64,000 nucleotides of DNA from Mycobacterium sp. OTB74 (GTDB taxonomy: Bacteria; Actinomycetota; Actinomycetes; Mycobacteriales; Mycobacteriaceae): assembly GCF_029892685.1 (NCBI RefSeq), contig NZ_JARXVD010000027.1, positions 1 to 64,000 of the forward strand, read 5' to 3'. This document shows, piece after piece, positions 18,214 to 25,689 of this stretch. How positions within the stretch are numbered: position 1 is the stretch's first letter; each line of letters opens with the position of its first letter. Under the pieces are notes generated by a model. The model did no database searches. It was not told the origin of the DNA and was given only the letters and a program-made list of their open reading frames with translations. A program made the translations under genes and the position numbers.

Positions 18214-18840
18214 TCAGCGCTTGCCCGGCTTGAGTGACGCGACAACGTCTTTGAACAGCCACCACGGAATCACGTGGCGGCGCACCGTAACGGGTACCCA
18301 CACCGGTTTTGGGCCGGTGTAGGTGCCGCCGCCGAGGTCATCGACGACGAACTGCTCTAGCGCCAGTTCCTCATCCTCGTCCGTGGCGGGTGCGTTACGG
18401 TCGTAGAACTCAACGCACTCAAGGGATTTCGCCGCGGGCGCGATCGTGTCGACAACTGCGGCAATGGTCGCGAGCCGCAGAAGCTGCGGCTTGCCACAGC
18501 CTGCGCATCGCAGACTGAACGGGCTTCGGGTGTCGCCCCTTCGGTTAGGTTTGACCGCCCGAGAGGCAAAGCTCTCCAGCACGTTCTGCTCAACCTTCAA
18601 CGGACGATGTGGCCGGTAGTCGTCAATCAGTGCAACGACGTGGCGCTCGTCGTGCTGCTGTTCATGCGACACGCGAAACTGTTGTTGTGGTGGCATACCG
18701 CAATCGCACAGGATGATGCAGCGCGACATCGCTTCGTTCTCAGCCATTTTGCTTAGCTGCCTTGCGATTTCGCGATCGCGACCCATCGCGGCGTGCTGTT
18801 TGGCGGGTCGTTCTGGTGCGTTGCCCGAGCGTTTAGTCAC
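18214..18840 (-). CDS. hypothetical element protein with zinc-ribbon-like cysteines
   Basis: A 208-residue protein. It has CIILCDCGMPPQQQF near residue 40 and LRCAGCGKPQLLRL near residue 110, two cysteine pairs that could bind zinc, and a C-terminal RRHVIPWWLFKDVVASLKPGK. I placed the start at GTG 18840, which overlaps the upstream HTH gene by eight bases; a TTG at 18846 is possible. No family recognised. Confidence 0.55.
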   Translation of the reverse strand: MTKRSGNAPERPAKQHAAMGRDREIARQLSKMAENEAMSRCIILCDCGMPPQQQFRVSHEQQHDERHVVALIDDYRPHRPLKVEQNVLESFASRAVKPNRRGDTRSPFSLRCAGCGKPQLLRLATIAAVVDTIAPAAKSLECVEFYDRNAPATDEDEELALEQFVVDDLGGGTYTGPKPVWVPVTVRRHVIPWWLFKDVVASLKPGKR

Positions 18841-19021
18841 GGGCAAGCTTGGTGATGAACTCGCGGATTGCGGACTCGGATACGAGTCGCCGCCGCCCGA
18901 TTGTCACTGTGCGCAGCTCGCCGCTGCTGACTAGTTGGTAGCCCTTGCTCCTGCCGATGCCGAGCCGCTCAAACGCCTCGTCGAGGCCGAGCAAGCGCGG
19001 CTCCGTCGCCGATTCGGACAT
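18833..19021 (-). CDS. excisionase family DNA-binding protein
   Basis: A 62-residue winged-helix protein: LLGLDEAFERLGIGRSKGYQL as helix-turn-helix, VSSGELRTVTIGRRRLV as wing, then ESAIREFI. This is the classic short excisionase/AlpA pattern. It is the first gene of the long leftward operon and faces the plus-strand ParB-like gene, so it is a likely regulator at the divergent control region. It is the second such protein in the element. Confidence 0.72.
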   Translation of the reverse strand: MSESATEPRLLGLDEAFERLGIGRSKGYQLVSSGELRTVTIGRRRLVSESAIREFITKLARD

Positions 19022-19132
19022 GGTCACACCTGTATTCCGTGATTGTCAGGACACAAATTGATGTGTGATGTGTTCGCTCACAGTTATACGACTACGCGCG
19101 TATTCGCGCTAACGGCACGAACTGCGGGCAGC
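19022..19132. promoter_or_regulatory. divergent control region of the element
   Basis: The region between the leftward operon and the rightward ParB-like gene is locally AT-richer and contains ACACA-AATTGA-TGTGT (19050-19065 approximately) followed by a second TGATGTGTTC. It probably holds promoters for both directions and an operator for one of the HTH proteins. Confidence 0.4.
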
Positions 19133-19546
19133 GCGTTCTGCCGATCAGCCGGGAATCGTCGAGTATGCGCCGTCGACGTCTATGACGGTGATGATCTCGC
19201 CGAGTACGTGATCGACTGCAACATCACCCGGCGCAACATGTCGACAGGGCGGCGCGCGATGTCGACGGCGCTCGTACTCGAAGCTGACGGGCGCCGAAAG
19301 AACGGACGGTGGAAGCGGGGCAGTGTTCGGCTGGGTATTCACGAGTCCGTGAATAGGGACTGGGAGAACCGGCTAAACGAGTGCGGCGTCGTTCTCGACT
19401 ATGCGCCCGACCTTGCCCTCGAAATCGTCTGCGGCGCAATCACACTCAACGAGGCGCACGTGACCGCATCCGAGGCCCGCGACGCATCCCCACGCCAAGC
19501 CGAACGGGGCGCCACGACCTACGAGACACCGCACTCGACAAGCTGA
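19043..19546 (+). pseudogene. ParB-like replication/partition protein, N-terminally truncated
   Basis: From about residue 43 the frame matches the second half of actinobacterial plasmid/phage ParB-like proteins: VDVYDGDDLAEYVIDCNITRR, then NMSTGRRAMSTALVLEADG and VVLDYAPDLALEIVCG, the DNA-binding helices. The ParB N-terminal part, with its DGRNR-type motif, is absent; the upstream 40 residues do not resemble it. The gene is therefore cut down or uses a later start. The C-terminal end also changes to low-similarity sequence before its stop. Confidence 0.5.
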
Positions 19547-19582
19547 CGTACGACATGCACCCGTTGAAGCAGCGCTTCGCTG

Positions 19583-19858
19583 ATGTGCCGGGCTCAGCGG
19601 ATCATCAAGGCCGATCTCGACGCCGCCGCGCTCGCGCTCGACGCTGGCGCGCACGCACAGCCGTCTAGCGACGACGCTGAGCGCGTGTCAGCACCACGCG
19701 AACAACCACGACGCAAGACGACGCTCCCCCCTGCTAAGGGGCGACCAGTACGCACTGCTGCTGCTGCACACGCTGCTCACGCTCACGCAGCAGCAGCAGC
19801 AGCGCAGACGACGCTAGACGCTGCGAAAACGCATCACCGCACGTCACAACGGCGCTAA
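19583..19858 (+). CDS. doubtful ORF at the right end of the element, low complexity
   Basis: MCRAQRIIKADLDAAALAL... is followed by Arg/Pro-rich and then Ala/His repeat sequence (a GCA trinucleotide run near 19785). It may be the frame-shifted tail of the ParB-like gene or non-coding. There is no ribosome-binding site. Reported only as a possibility. Confidence 0.2.
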   Translation: MCRAQRIIKADLDAAALALDAGAHAQPSSDDAERVSAPREQPRRKTTLPPAKGRPVRTAAAAHAAHAHAAAAAAQTTLDAAKTHHRTSQRR

Positions 19859-19877
19859 GAATGAATACACAGCGTCG

Positions 19878-19884
19878 TGTTCAT
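19878..19884. repeat. right core repeat (attR core), TGTTCAT
   Basis: Second copy of the 7-bp repeat. Directly outside it, on the minus strand, lies AAGGAGCGCAAC, a ribosome-binding site at correct spacing for the ATG hidden in the repeat, i.e. the orphaned leader of doxX. Confidence 0.6.
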
Positions 19885-19983
19885 GTTGCGCTCCTTGGGT
19901 TGGACGGTAACAGTCTGTCGCAGTAAACGGACCATAGTCCGTCTTCATTCCCGGCACCGAACTTTTCGCCAATCCAAACGAGA
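19885..19983 (-). promoter_or_regulatory. orphaned doxX leader with palindromic operator
   Basis: This strip between the element and the DUF3017 gene is the original doxX promoter region. It contains the ribosome-binding site AAGGAG and a perfect palindrome ACGGAC-CATA-GTCCGT (19927-19942). Such a short symmetric site suits a TetR-type repressor, and a TetR gene belongs to the neighbouring host cluster at 8749-9378. In the integrated state the region faces the element instead of its gene. Confidence 0.55.
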
Positions 19984-20277
19984 CTAGGCAGTACCCAGCG
20001 GGTTGATGGTCCATGCGACGTACAGCATCGCCGCACTGACCGACGCCGTCGTAACGCAGTCGATCACGCGGGTGCGCACCACCAGCAGCCCGGCTCGATC
20101 ATCGGTGAGCATCAGCCGTAGCGCAGCGGCCATACCGACACCAACCGCCATCACCAACGCGCCGCGGCGCCAGTACCCGGCACCCACGAGCGCGAACGCC
20201 ATCACAAAGAACACGCCCACCGACAGGATCGGCCACTGGCCGGCAAACACCTTGCGAGCGAATTCTTTTGCGGTCAA
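19984..20277 (-). CDS. DUF3017 membrane protein
   Basis: A 97-residue protein with three hydrophobic helices (about residues 14-33, 38-55, 75-92), as in the actinobacterial DUF3017 family that sits beside folD (Rv3355c in M. tuberculosis). It starts with TTG and overlaps the folD stop (TTGA), so it is coupled to folD. Function unknown. Confidence 0.85.
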   Translation of the reverse strand: MTAKEFARKVFAGQWPILSVGVFFVMAFALVGAGYWRRGALVMAVGVGMAAALRLMLTDDRAGLLVVRTRVIDCVTTASVSAAMLYVAWTINPLGTA

Positions 20278-21125
20278 GAAAGTTTCGCCTCTTCGGCCTC
20301 GACTACGTTGGTCAGCAGGAAGGCGCGCGTCAGCGGCCCGACCCCGCCCGGGTTAGGCGACACAGCACCGGCCACCTCCCACACATCGGGGTGCACATCT
20401 CCCGTCAGCTTCCCGTCCACCCGGCTCACGCCGACATCGACGACCGCAGCTCCAGGCTTGACCATGTCCGCGGTCACCATATGCGGCACCCCGACCGCGG
20501 CGATGATGATGTCAGCCTGCCGGGTCAGCGCAGGCAAATCACGAGTTCCGGTGTGGCACAACGTAACCGTCGCGTTCTCGCTGCGACGGGTGAGCAGCAG
20601 ACCCATCGGCCGGCCCACCGTCACGCCGCGGCCCATCACCACCACGTGAGCCCCTGCGATCGGCACCTCGAAACGGCGTAGCAGGTGCACGATCCCCCGC
20701 GGAGTGCACGGCAGAGGCGCAGACTTCCCCAGCACCAACCGCCCCAGGTTGGTCGGGTGCAGCCCATCGGCGTCCTTGTCCGGGTCGATGCGCTCCAGCG
20801 CGGCGTTCTCATCAAGGTGCTTGGGCAGCGGCAGCTGCACGATGTAGCCGGTGCACTCGGGGTTGACATTCAGCTCATCGATGACCTCGTTCAGATCATC
20901 CTGGGTGATGTCCGCGGGCAGATCCCGCCGGATCGAGTTGATGCCGACCTTGGCGCAGTCCGCGTGCTTGCCGCGGACATAGGCCTGCGAGCCGGGGTCA
21001 TCTCCGACCAGCACGGTGCCCAAACCGGGAGTCCGGCCCGCCGCGGTCAGCGCTGCAACCCGCTTGGTCAGATCGGTGAAAATTTCGTCGCGTGTGGCCT
21101 TGCCGTCCAGCGTGATTGCACCCAC
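20274..21125 (-). CDS. folD: bifunctional methylenetetrahydrofolate dehydrogenase / methenyl-THF cyclohydrolase
   Basis: A 283-residue FolD that interconverts 5,10-methylene- and 10-formyl-tetrahydrofolate with NADP. Motifs: PGLGTVLVGDDPGSQAYVR and KHADCAKVGI (catalytic Lys region), VQLPLPKHLDE, PCTPRGIVHLL, and the NADP site VVMGRGVTVGRPMGLLL. I chose GTG 21125 (VGAITLDGKATRDEI), which matches the family start; an ATG six bases upstream is possible, and the longer frame overlaps the divergent oxidoreductase gene. Confidence 0.95.
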   Translation of the reverse strand: MGAITLDGKATRDEIFTDLTKRVAALTAAGRTPGLGTVLVGDDPGSQAYVRGKHADCAKVGINSIRRDLPADITQDDLNEVIDELNVNPECTGYIVQLPLPKHLDENAALERIDPDKDADGLHPTNLGRLVLGKSAPLPCTPRGIVHLLRRFEVPIAGAHVVVMGRGVTVGRPMGLLLTRRSENATVTLCHTGTRDLPALTRQADIIIAAVGVPHMVTADMVKPGAAVVDVGVSRVDGKLTGDVHPDVWEVAGAVSPNPGGVGPLTRAFLLTNVVEAEEAKLS

Positions 21126-21195
21126 GGCCACCATTGTGTCAGGCGAGCGGGAACCGACGTTGACACCACCCGCCGCGGCGTGGTCAGCTGCCGTT

Positions 21196-22395
21196 GTGAA
21201 CACCCAGCCCAATGTGTCCACTGACGTATTCAGTGAAGCCAAACTCGGTCCGATCACGCTGCGCAATCGGATCATCAAAGCGGCCACGTTCGAAGCGTCC
21301 ACCCCCAACGCTCTGGTCACCGACGACCTGATCCGCTACCACCAACTGCCCGCGGCCGGCGGCGTCGGGATGACGACAGTCGCGTATTGCGCGGTTACGC
21401 CGGGTGGCCGCACCGATGGTTGGCAGATCTGGATGCGGCCCGAGGCGGTGCCCGGCCTGCAGAAGCTGACCGAGACCATCCACGGCGAGGGCGCGGCGAT
21501 CAGCGCCCAGATCGGCCACGCGGGACCGGTGGCCAACTCGCGGACCAACAAGGCCACGGCCCTGGCACCGGTGCGGTTCTTCAATCCGCTGTCGATGCGG
21601 TTCGCCAAGAAGGCAACCCGCCAGGACATCGATGACGTGATGAGCGCGCACGCCAACGCAGCCCGGCTGGCCATCGAGTCCGGGTTCGACGCGGTCGAGG
21701 TGCACCTGGGCCACAACTACTTCGCCAGCTCGTTCCTGAGCCCGCTGATCAACCGCCGCACCGACGAGTTCGGCGGTTCGCTGGAGAACCGGGCCAAGGT
21801 CGCGCGCGGCACGGTGCAGGCGGTCCGCAAGGCGGTCGGCAACCAGATCGCGGTCATCGCCAAACTCAACATGAGCGACGGCGTCCGCGGTGGCATCCCC
21901 ATGGAGGAGTCGCTGCAGACCGCCAAGTGGCTCGAAGAGGACGGCGCACCGGACGCGCTCGAACTCACCGCGGGCAGCTCGCTGGTGAACCCGATGTACC
22001 TGTTCCGCGGTGGCGCCCCGGTCAAGGAGTTCGCGGCGAACTTCAAGCCGCCGATCAGCTGGGGCGTTCGGATGAGCGGTCACAAGTTCTTCCGCGAGTA
22101 CCCGTACCACGAGGCCTACCTACTGCGCGATGCCAAGCAATTCCGCGCCGAGCTCAAGATGCCGCTGATCCTGTTGGGCGGTATCACCAATCGAGAGACC
22201 ATGGATCTGGCCATGGCCGAGGGCTTCGAGTTCGTTGCGATGGGCCGAGCGCTGCTGGCCGAGCCTGATTTGCTCAACCGGATCAAAGACGAGGACCGTC
22301 AGAACCCCGTCACATCTAAGTGCACGCACTGCAATCTGTGCATGCCGACCATCTACAGCCACACCCACTGTGTAGTCACAGGTTCGCCCGGCTGA
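21196..22395 (+). CDS. NADH:flavin oxidoreductase (Old Yellow Enzyme family)
   Basis: A 399-residue FMN enzyme of the OYE/2,4-dienoyl-CoA reductase family, like Rv3359 beside folD in M. tuberculosis. Visible are the N-terminal KLGPITLRNRIIKAATFE, the active-site region ISAQIGHAGPVAN, EVHLGHNYFASSFLSP with substrate-binding histidine and asparagine, and the phosphate-binding EFVAMGRALLAEPDLL. The C-terminal CTHCNLCMPTIY is a cysteine cluster, but the long FeS/FAD extension of dienoyl-CoA reductases is absent. It is transcribed divergently from folD; the GTG at 21214 is an alternative start. Confidence 0.88.
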   Translation: MNTQPNVSTDVFSEAKLGPITLRNRIIKAATFEASTPNALVTDDLIRYHQLPAAGGVGMTTVAYCAVTPGGRTDGWQIWMRPEAVPGLQKLTETIHGEGAAISAQIGHAGPVANSRTNKATALAPVRFFNPLSMRFAKKATRQDIDDVMSAHANAARLAIESGFDAVEVHLGHNYFASSFLSPLINRRTDEFGGSLENRAKVARGTVQAVRKAVGNQIAVIAKLNMSDGVRGGIPMEESLQTAKWLEEDGAPDALELTAGSSLVNPMYLFRGGAPVKEFAANFKPPISWGVRMSGHKFFREYPYHEAYLLRDAKQFRAELKMPLILLGGITNRETMDLAMAEGFEFVAMGRALLAEPDLLNRIKDEDRQNPVTSKCTHCNLCMPTIYSHTHCVVTGSPG

Positions 22396-22413
22396 CCGAT
22401 ACAGTTGGTCGCG

Positions 22414-25062
22414 ATGAGTCGACCAGTTCCGCCGCCCGCGCTCACTGTTCGTTACGACGGTTCGACCCGAACCTTCGCCCCGGGAAATGACATTGTCGTC
22501 GGCCGGGATCTGCGCGCCGACGTGCGCATTGCCCACCCGTTGATCTCCCGCGCGCACCTGCTGCTGCGCTTCGACCAGCGCCGGTGGGTCGCGGTCGACA
22601 ACGGCAGCCTCAACGGGATGTACCTGAACGGGCAGCGGATCCCGGCCGCCGACCTGCACGACGGCACCGCGCTGAACATCGGCAATCCGGACGGGCCGCT
22701 GCTCACCTTCGAGGTGGGCCGACACCAGGGACCGGTGGGGACGCCGCCGACCACCTCGATGGCGGTCCAGCAGGCACCGGTCACGCACGCACCGCACACC
22801 AACCCGCCTCGAACCGGGCCCGCCTGGCCGGCCAACCAGCACTACACGCCTCCCTCGGTCGCCCAACAGCGCTACCCAAGCGGGCCCCAGCCGTACAGTC
22901 CGCCGTACCCGACCGGGCCATACCAGCCGCCCCAAACGCACCAGCGTCCCGCTCTGCCGGCACAACAGCAGTACGCACCCCCTGCGGCTCCGACCCCCGC
23001 GCCGGCTACCACCAGCGCGCCCGCCACGACCAGTGCGCCGGCCACCCAGCTCGGGCCCACCGCGGTGCAACGACAAGGTGACGGCAACCTCGCCACCAGC
23101 ATGCTCAAGATCCTGCGGCCAGGCCGCAGCACCGAGGTGCCGGCTGGCGCGATCAAGATCGGTCGCGCCACCGACAACGACATCGTCGTCCCGGATGTGC
23201 TGGCTTCACGGCACCACGCCACGTTGGTCCCGTCGGCGACCGGCACCGCCGAGATCGTCGACAACCGCAGCATCAACGGCACGTTCGTCAATGGCCAGCG
23301 GGTCGACGCCGCGCCGCTGAGCCAAGGCGACGTCGTCACCATCGGTAACGTCGACCTGGTTTTCGACGGCCGCACTTTGACCCGACGCACGGTCAGCGAA
23401 ACCGATACCCGCACAGGCGGTTTGGAAGTTCATGGGCTGACCTGGACCATCGAGGGCAACAAGACCCTGCTGAGCAGCATCTCGCTGGAGGCGCGGCCCG
23501 GCACCCTGACTGCGGTGATCGGCCCGTCCGGTGCCGGCAAGTCGACGTTCGCCCGGCAGGTCGCCGGCTACACGCACCCGACCAGCGGCACCATCACCTT
23601 CGAGGGCCACGACATCCACGCCGAGTACGCCTCGCTGCGGTCCCGGATCGGCATGGTGCCCCAGGACGATGTGGTGCACGGTCAGCTGACGGTCAAACAG
23701 GCGCTGATGTACGCCGCCGAACTGCGGTTGCCGCCGGATACCACCAAAGAGGACCGCGAGCAGGTCGTCATGCAGGTGCTCGAAGAACTCGAGATGACCA
23801 ACCACCTGGAAACCCGGGTGGACAAGCTGTCCGGCGGGCAGCGCAAGCGCGCATCGGTGGCGCTGGAACTGCTGACCGGCCCGTCCCTGCTGATTCTGGA
23901 CGAGCCGACCTCGGGTCTGGACCCCGCGCTGGACCGCGCAGTGATGACCATGCTGCGCCAACTGGCCGACGCCGGCCGCGTGGTGCTGGTGGTGACGCAC
24001 TCGCTGACCTACCTGGACGTGTGCGACCAGGTGCTGCTGCTGGCGCCCGGCGGCAAGACCGCGTTCTGCGGGCCTCCGAGCGAGATCGGCCCGGAGTTGG
24101 GCACCACGAACTGGGCTGACATCTTCAGCACCGTCGCCGGCGACCCCAACGAAGCCAACCGCAAGTTCCTGGAACGCAGTGGGCCGCCGCCCCCAGCGCC
24201 GGCCGCCGCTGCGGCCACCGATCTGGGCAAGCCCGCGAAAACCAGCCTTATGCGGCAGTTTTCGACCATCGGGCGCCGGCAGATGCGGCTGATCATCTCC
24301 GACCGCGGCTACTTCATCTTCCTGGCGCTGCTGCCGTTCATCATGGGCGTGCTGTCGCTGTCTGTGCCCGGCAGCATGGGCTTCGGAGTACCCGACCCGC
24401 GCGGCGACGCACCCAACGAGCCGGGCCAGATTCTGGTACTGCTCAACGTCGGCGCCATCTTCATGGGCACCGCGCTGACCATCCGCGACCTGATCGGCGA
24501 GCGGGCGATCTTCCGGCGTGAGCAAGCCGTCGGCTTGTCCACCACGGCGTATCTACTGGCCAAGGTGTGCATTTACGCGGTGTTCGCGGTGCTGCAGTCG
24601 GCCATCGTCACGGCGATCACGATCGTGGGCAAGGGTGCGCCGACCAAGGGCGCGGTGCTGCTGGGCAACGGCGCGCTGGAGCTGTTCGTGGACATGGCTG
24701 CGACCACGGTGACTGCCGCCATGGTGGGTCTGGCGTTGTCCGCGCTGGCCAAGTCGAACGAGCAGATCATGCCGCTGCTGGTGGTGGCGGTGATGAGTCA
24801 GCTGGTCTTCTCCGGCGGCATGATCCCGGTGACCGGCCGGATCGTGCTCGACCAACTGTCGTGGATAACCCCGGCCCGCTGGGGCTTCGCGGCATCGGCA
24901 TCGACGGTGGCGCTGCGTGATCTGGTGCCACCGCCGATCACGCCGGCCGACGCACTGTGGGACCACACCCTGCGGTCGTGGTTGTTCAACATGGGCATGC
25001 TGACGCTGCTGTCGGTGGTCTACGTCAGTTTCGTGCGCTGGAAGATCCGGCTGAAGTCCTGA
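22414..25062 (+). CDS. FHA-domain ABC transporter, Rv1747-like
   Basis: An 882-residue fusion. FHA 1 (~residues 10-95) has IVVGRDLRADVRI, ISRAHLLLRF and NGSLNGMYLNG; a Pro/Thr-rich linker (~105-215) follows; FHA 2 (~230-315) has IKIGRATDNDIVV, SRHHATLV and NRSINGTFVNG. The ABC ATPase carries GPSGAGKST (from residue 370), LSGGQ (472) and LLILDEPTSGLD (~492). The C-terminal ~270 residues are an ABC-2-type membrane domain with about six helices. Rv1747, the M. tuberculosis counterpart, is phosphorylated by PknF, binds phosphothreonine through its FHA domains and is implicated in exporting cell-wall glycolipids. The linker threonines are likely phospho-acceptors. Confidence 0.92.
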   Translation: MSRPVPPPALTVRYDGSTRTFAPGNDIVVGRDLRADVRIAHPLISRAHLLLRFDQRRWVAVDNGSLNGMYLNGQRIPAADLHDGTALNIGNPDGPLLTFEVGRHQGPVGTPPTTSMAVQQAPVTHAPHTNPPRTGPAWPANQHYTPPSVAQQRYPSGPQPYSPPYPTGPYQPPQTHQRPALPAQQQYAPPAAPTPAPATTSAPATTSAPATQLGPTAVQRQGDGNLATSMLKILRPGRSTEVPAGAIKIGRATDNDIVVPDVLASRHHATLVPSATGTAEIVDNRSINGTFVNGQRVDAAPLSQGDVVTIGNVDLVFDGRTLTRRTVSETDTRTGGLEVHGLTWTIEGNKTLLSSISLEARPGTLTAVIGPSGAGKSTFARQVAGYTHPTSGTITFEGHDIHAEYASLRSRIGMVPQDDVVHGQLTVKQALMYAAELRLPPDTTKEDREQVVMQVLEELEMTNHLETRVDKLSGGQRKRASVALELLTGPSLLILDEPTSGLDPALDRAVMTMLRQLADAGRVVLVVTHSLTYLDVCDQVLLLAPGGKTAFCGPPSEIGPELGTTNWADIFSTVAGDPNEANRKFLERSGPPPPAPAAAAATDLGKPAKTSLMRQFSTIGRRQMRLIISDRGYFIFLALLPFIMGVLSLSVPGSMGFGVPDPRGDAPNEPGQILVLLNVGAIFMGTALTIRDLIGERAIFRREQAVGLSTTAYLLAKVCIYAVFAVLQSAIVTAITIVGKGAPTKGAVLLGNGALELFVDMAATTVTAAMVGLALSALAKSNEQIMPLLVVAVMSQLVFSGGMIPVTGRIVLDQLSWITPARWGFAASASTVALRDLVPPPITPADALWDHTLRSWLFNMGMLTLLSVVYVSFVRWKIRLKS

Positions 25063-25097
25063 GCCCGCCGTGCGAGCCGGTCGATACTCAGGCCGTC

Positions 25098-25670
25098 CTA
25101 CTCCCCATGCAGATCCAGACCATGCGCGACGGCGTACGCGATCGCCTGGTCCACATCGATGCGGGCGCCGCGGACCCCGGCCGCCGTCCAGAAGGTCGCA
25201 TCGGTCCGCGCACCGCGCAGGTCGGCTTGCTCGAACTTGGCGTTCTGCACCCGGGCACCGCGCAGGTCCGCGCCGCGCAACACCGCCTTGCGCAGATCGG
25301 TACCGACCAGCGACGCCTCGGCCATCCGGCAATCGGACAGGTCCACCAACCGCAGATCGCAGCCGGCCAGCACTGCCAGCCGGAGGTCGACCTCGACCAT
25401 GGTGATCGGCCGCATGCCGCACTCGGTGAACGTCGAGCCCAGCAGGGTGCAGTGCCGGAACATGCTGTGCGCCAACGAGGTCCGCCGGAACATGCAGTTG
25501 CGAAACGCCGATCCGGAATGCTCGGATTCTGTCAGATCGACCCCACTGAAGTCGCAGTCGGTGAAGACCACACGCTCGGTGCGGAGACGACTCAAGTCGC
25601 CGTCGTACTCGTCGCGGAACACCACACCGACGAATTCGCGGTCAGCCCAATGCTCGTCGTTGTCCGTCAC
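25098..25670 (-). CDS. mfpA: pentapeptide-repeat DNA-gyrase protection protein MfpA
   Basis: A 190-residue right-handed beta-helix protein of pentapeptide repeats (CDFSGVDLTES, RNCMFRRTSL, TDLRKAVLRGADLRG). It matches MfpA in sequence and length (about 183-192 residues), which mimics DNA, binds gyrase and gives low-level fluoroquinolone resistance. The C-terminal helix IDVDQAIAYAVAHGL is the dimerisation part. It is normally the last gene of the mfp conservon, but here an opposite-strand DUF1906 gene separates it from mfpB. The GTG start lies only 19 bp from the divergent ATG; TATCGT eight bases before the GTG suggests leaderless transcription. Confidence 0.93.
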   Translation of the reverse strand: MTDNDEHWADREFVGVVFRDEYDGDLSRLRTERVVFTDCDFSGVDLTESEHSGSAFRNCMFRRTSLAHSMFRHCTLLGSTFTECGMRPITMVEVDLRLAVLAGCDLRLVDLSDCRMAEASLVGTDLRKAVLRGADLRGARVQNAKFEQADLRGARTDATFWTAAGVRGARIDVDQAIAYAVAHGLDLHGE

Positions 25671-25677
25671 GGCTTCG

Positions 25678-25684
25678 TACGATA
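25678..25684. promoter_or_regulatory. overlapping face-to-face -10 elements of mfpA and the DUF1906 gene
   Basis: In the 19-bp divergent gap, TACGAT (25678-25683) lies six bases before the plus-strand ATG, while TATCGT on the other strand (25684-25679) lies eight bases before the mfpA GTG. Both fit mycobacterial -10 boxes with leaderless starts, so the two promoters would share the same base pairs and exclude each other. Inferred from sequence only. Confidence 0.4.
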
Positions 25685-25689
25685 GCCCG

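Larger units (their letters stand above)
9817..19884. mobile_element. integrated element of ~10.07 kb (serine-integrase type), inserted at the doxX start codon
   Basis: The segment starts with a large serine integrase and is flanked by a 7-bp direct repeat TGTTCAT (9817-9823 and 19878-19884). Joining the outer flanks through one copy of this repeat rebuilds a doxX gene with a proper leader, AAGGAGCGCAAC-ATG-AACAAC, which fixes both ends. Inside are two excisionase-like HTH proteins, a RepA-like ATPase, small zinc-ribbon proteins, HNH remnants and cargo genes. No virion structural, lysis, terminase or conjugation gene is visible, so this is a satellite-like, mobilizable or decayed prophage element. 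Confidence 0.82.

Noticed and set aside
19740..19812. Run of GCA/CTG repeats near the right end of the element
   Set aside because: Short imperfect trinucleotide repeats with alanine/histidine translation; no regular unit with spacers, so not a CRISPR array.
9858..19858. Complete prophage or toxin-antitoxin module in the element
   Set aside because: No terminase, portal, capsid, tail, lysis or known toxin/antitoxin pattern was found among the readable proteins.
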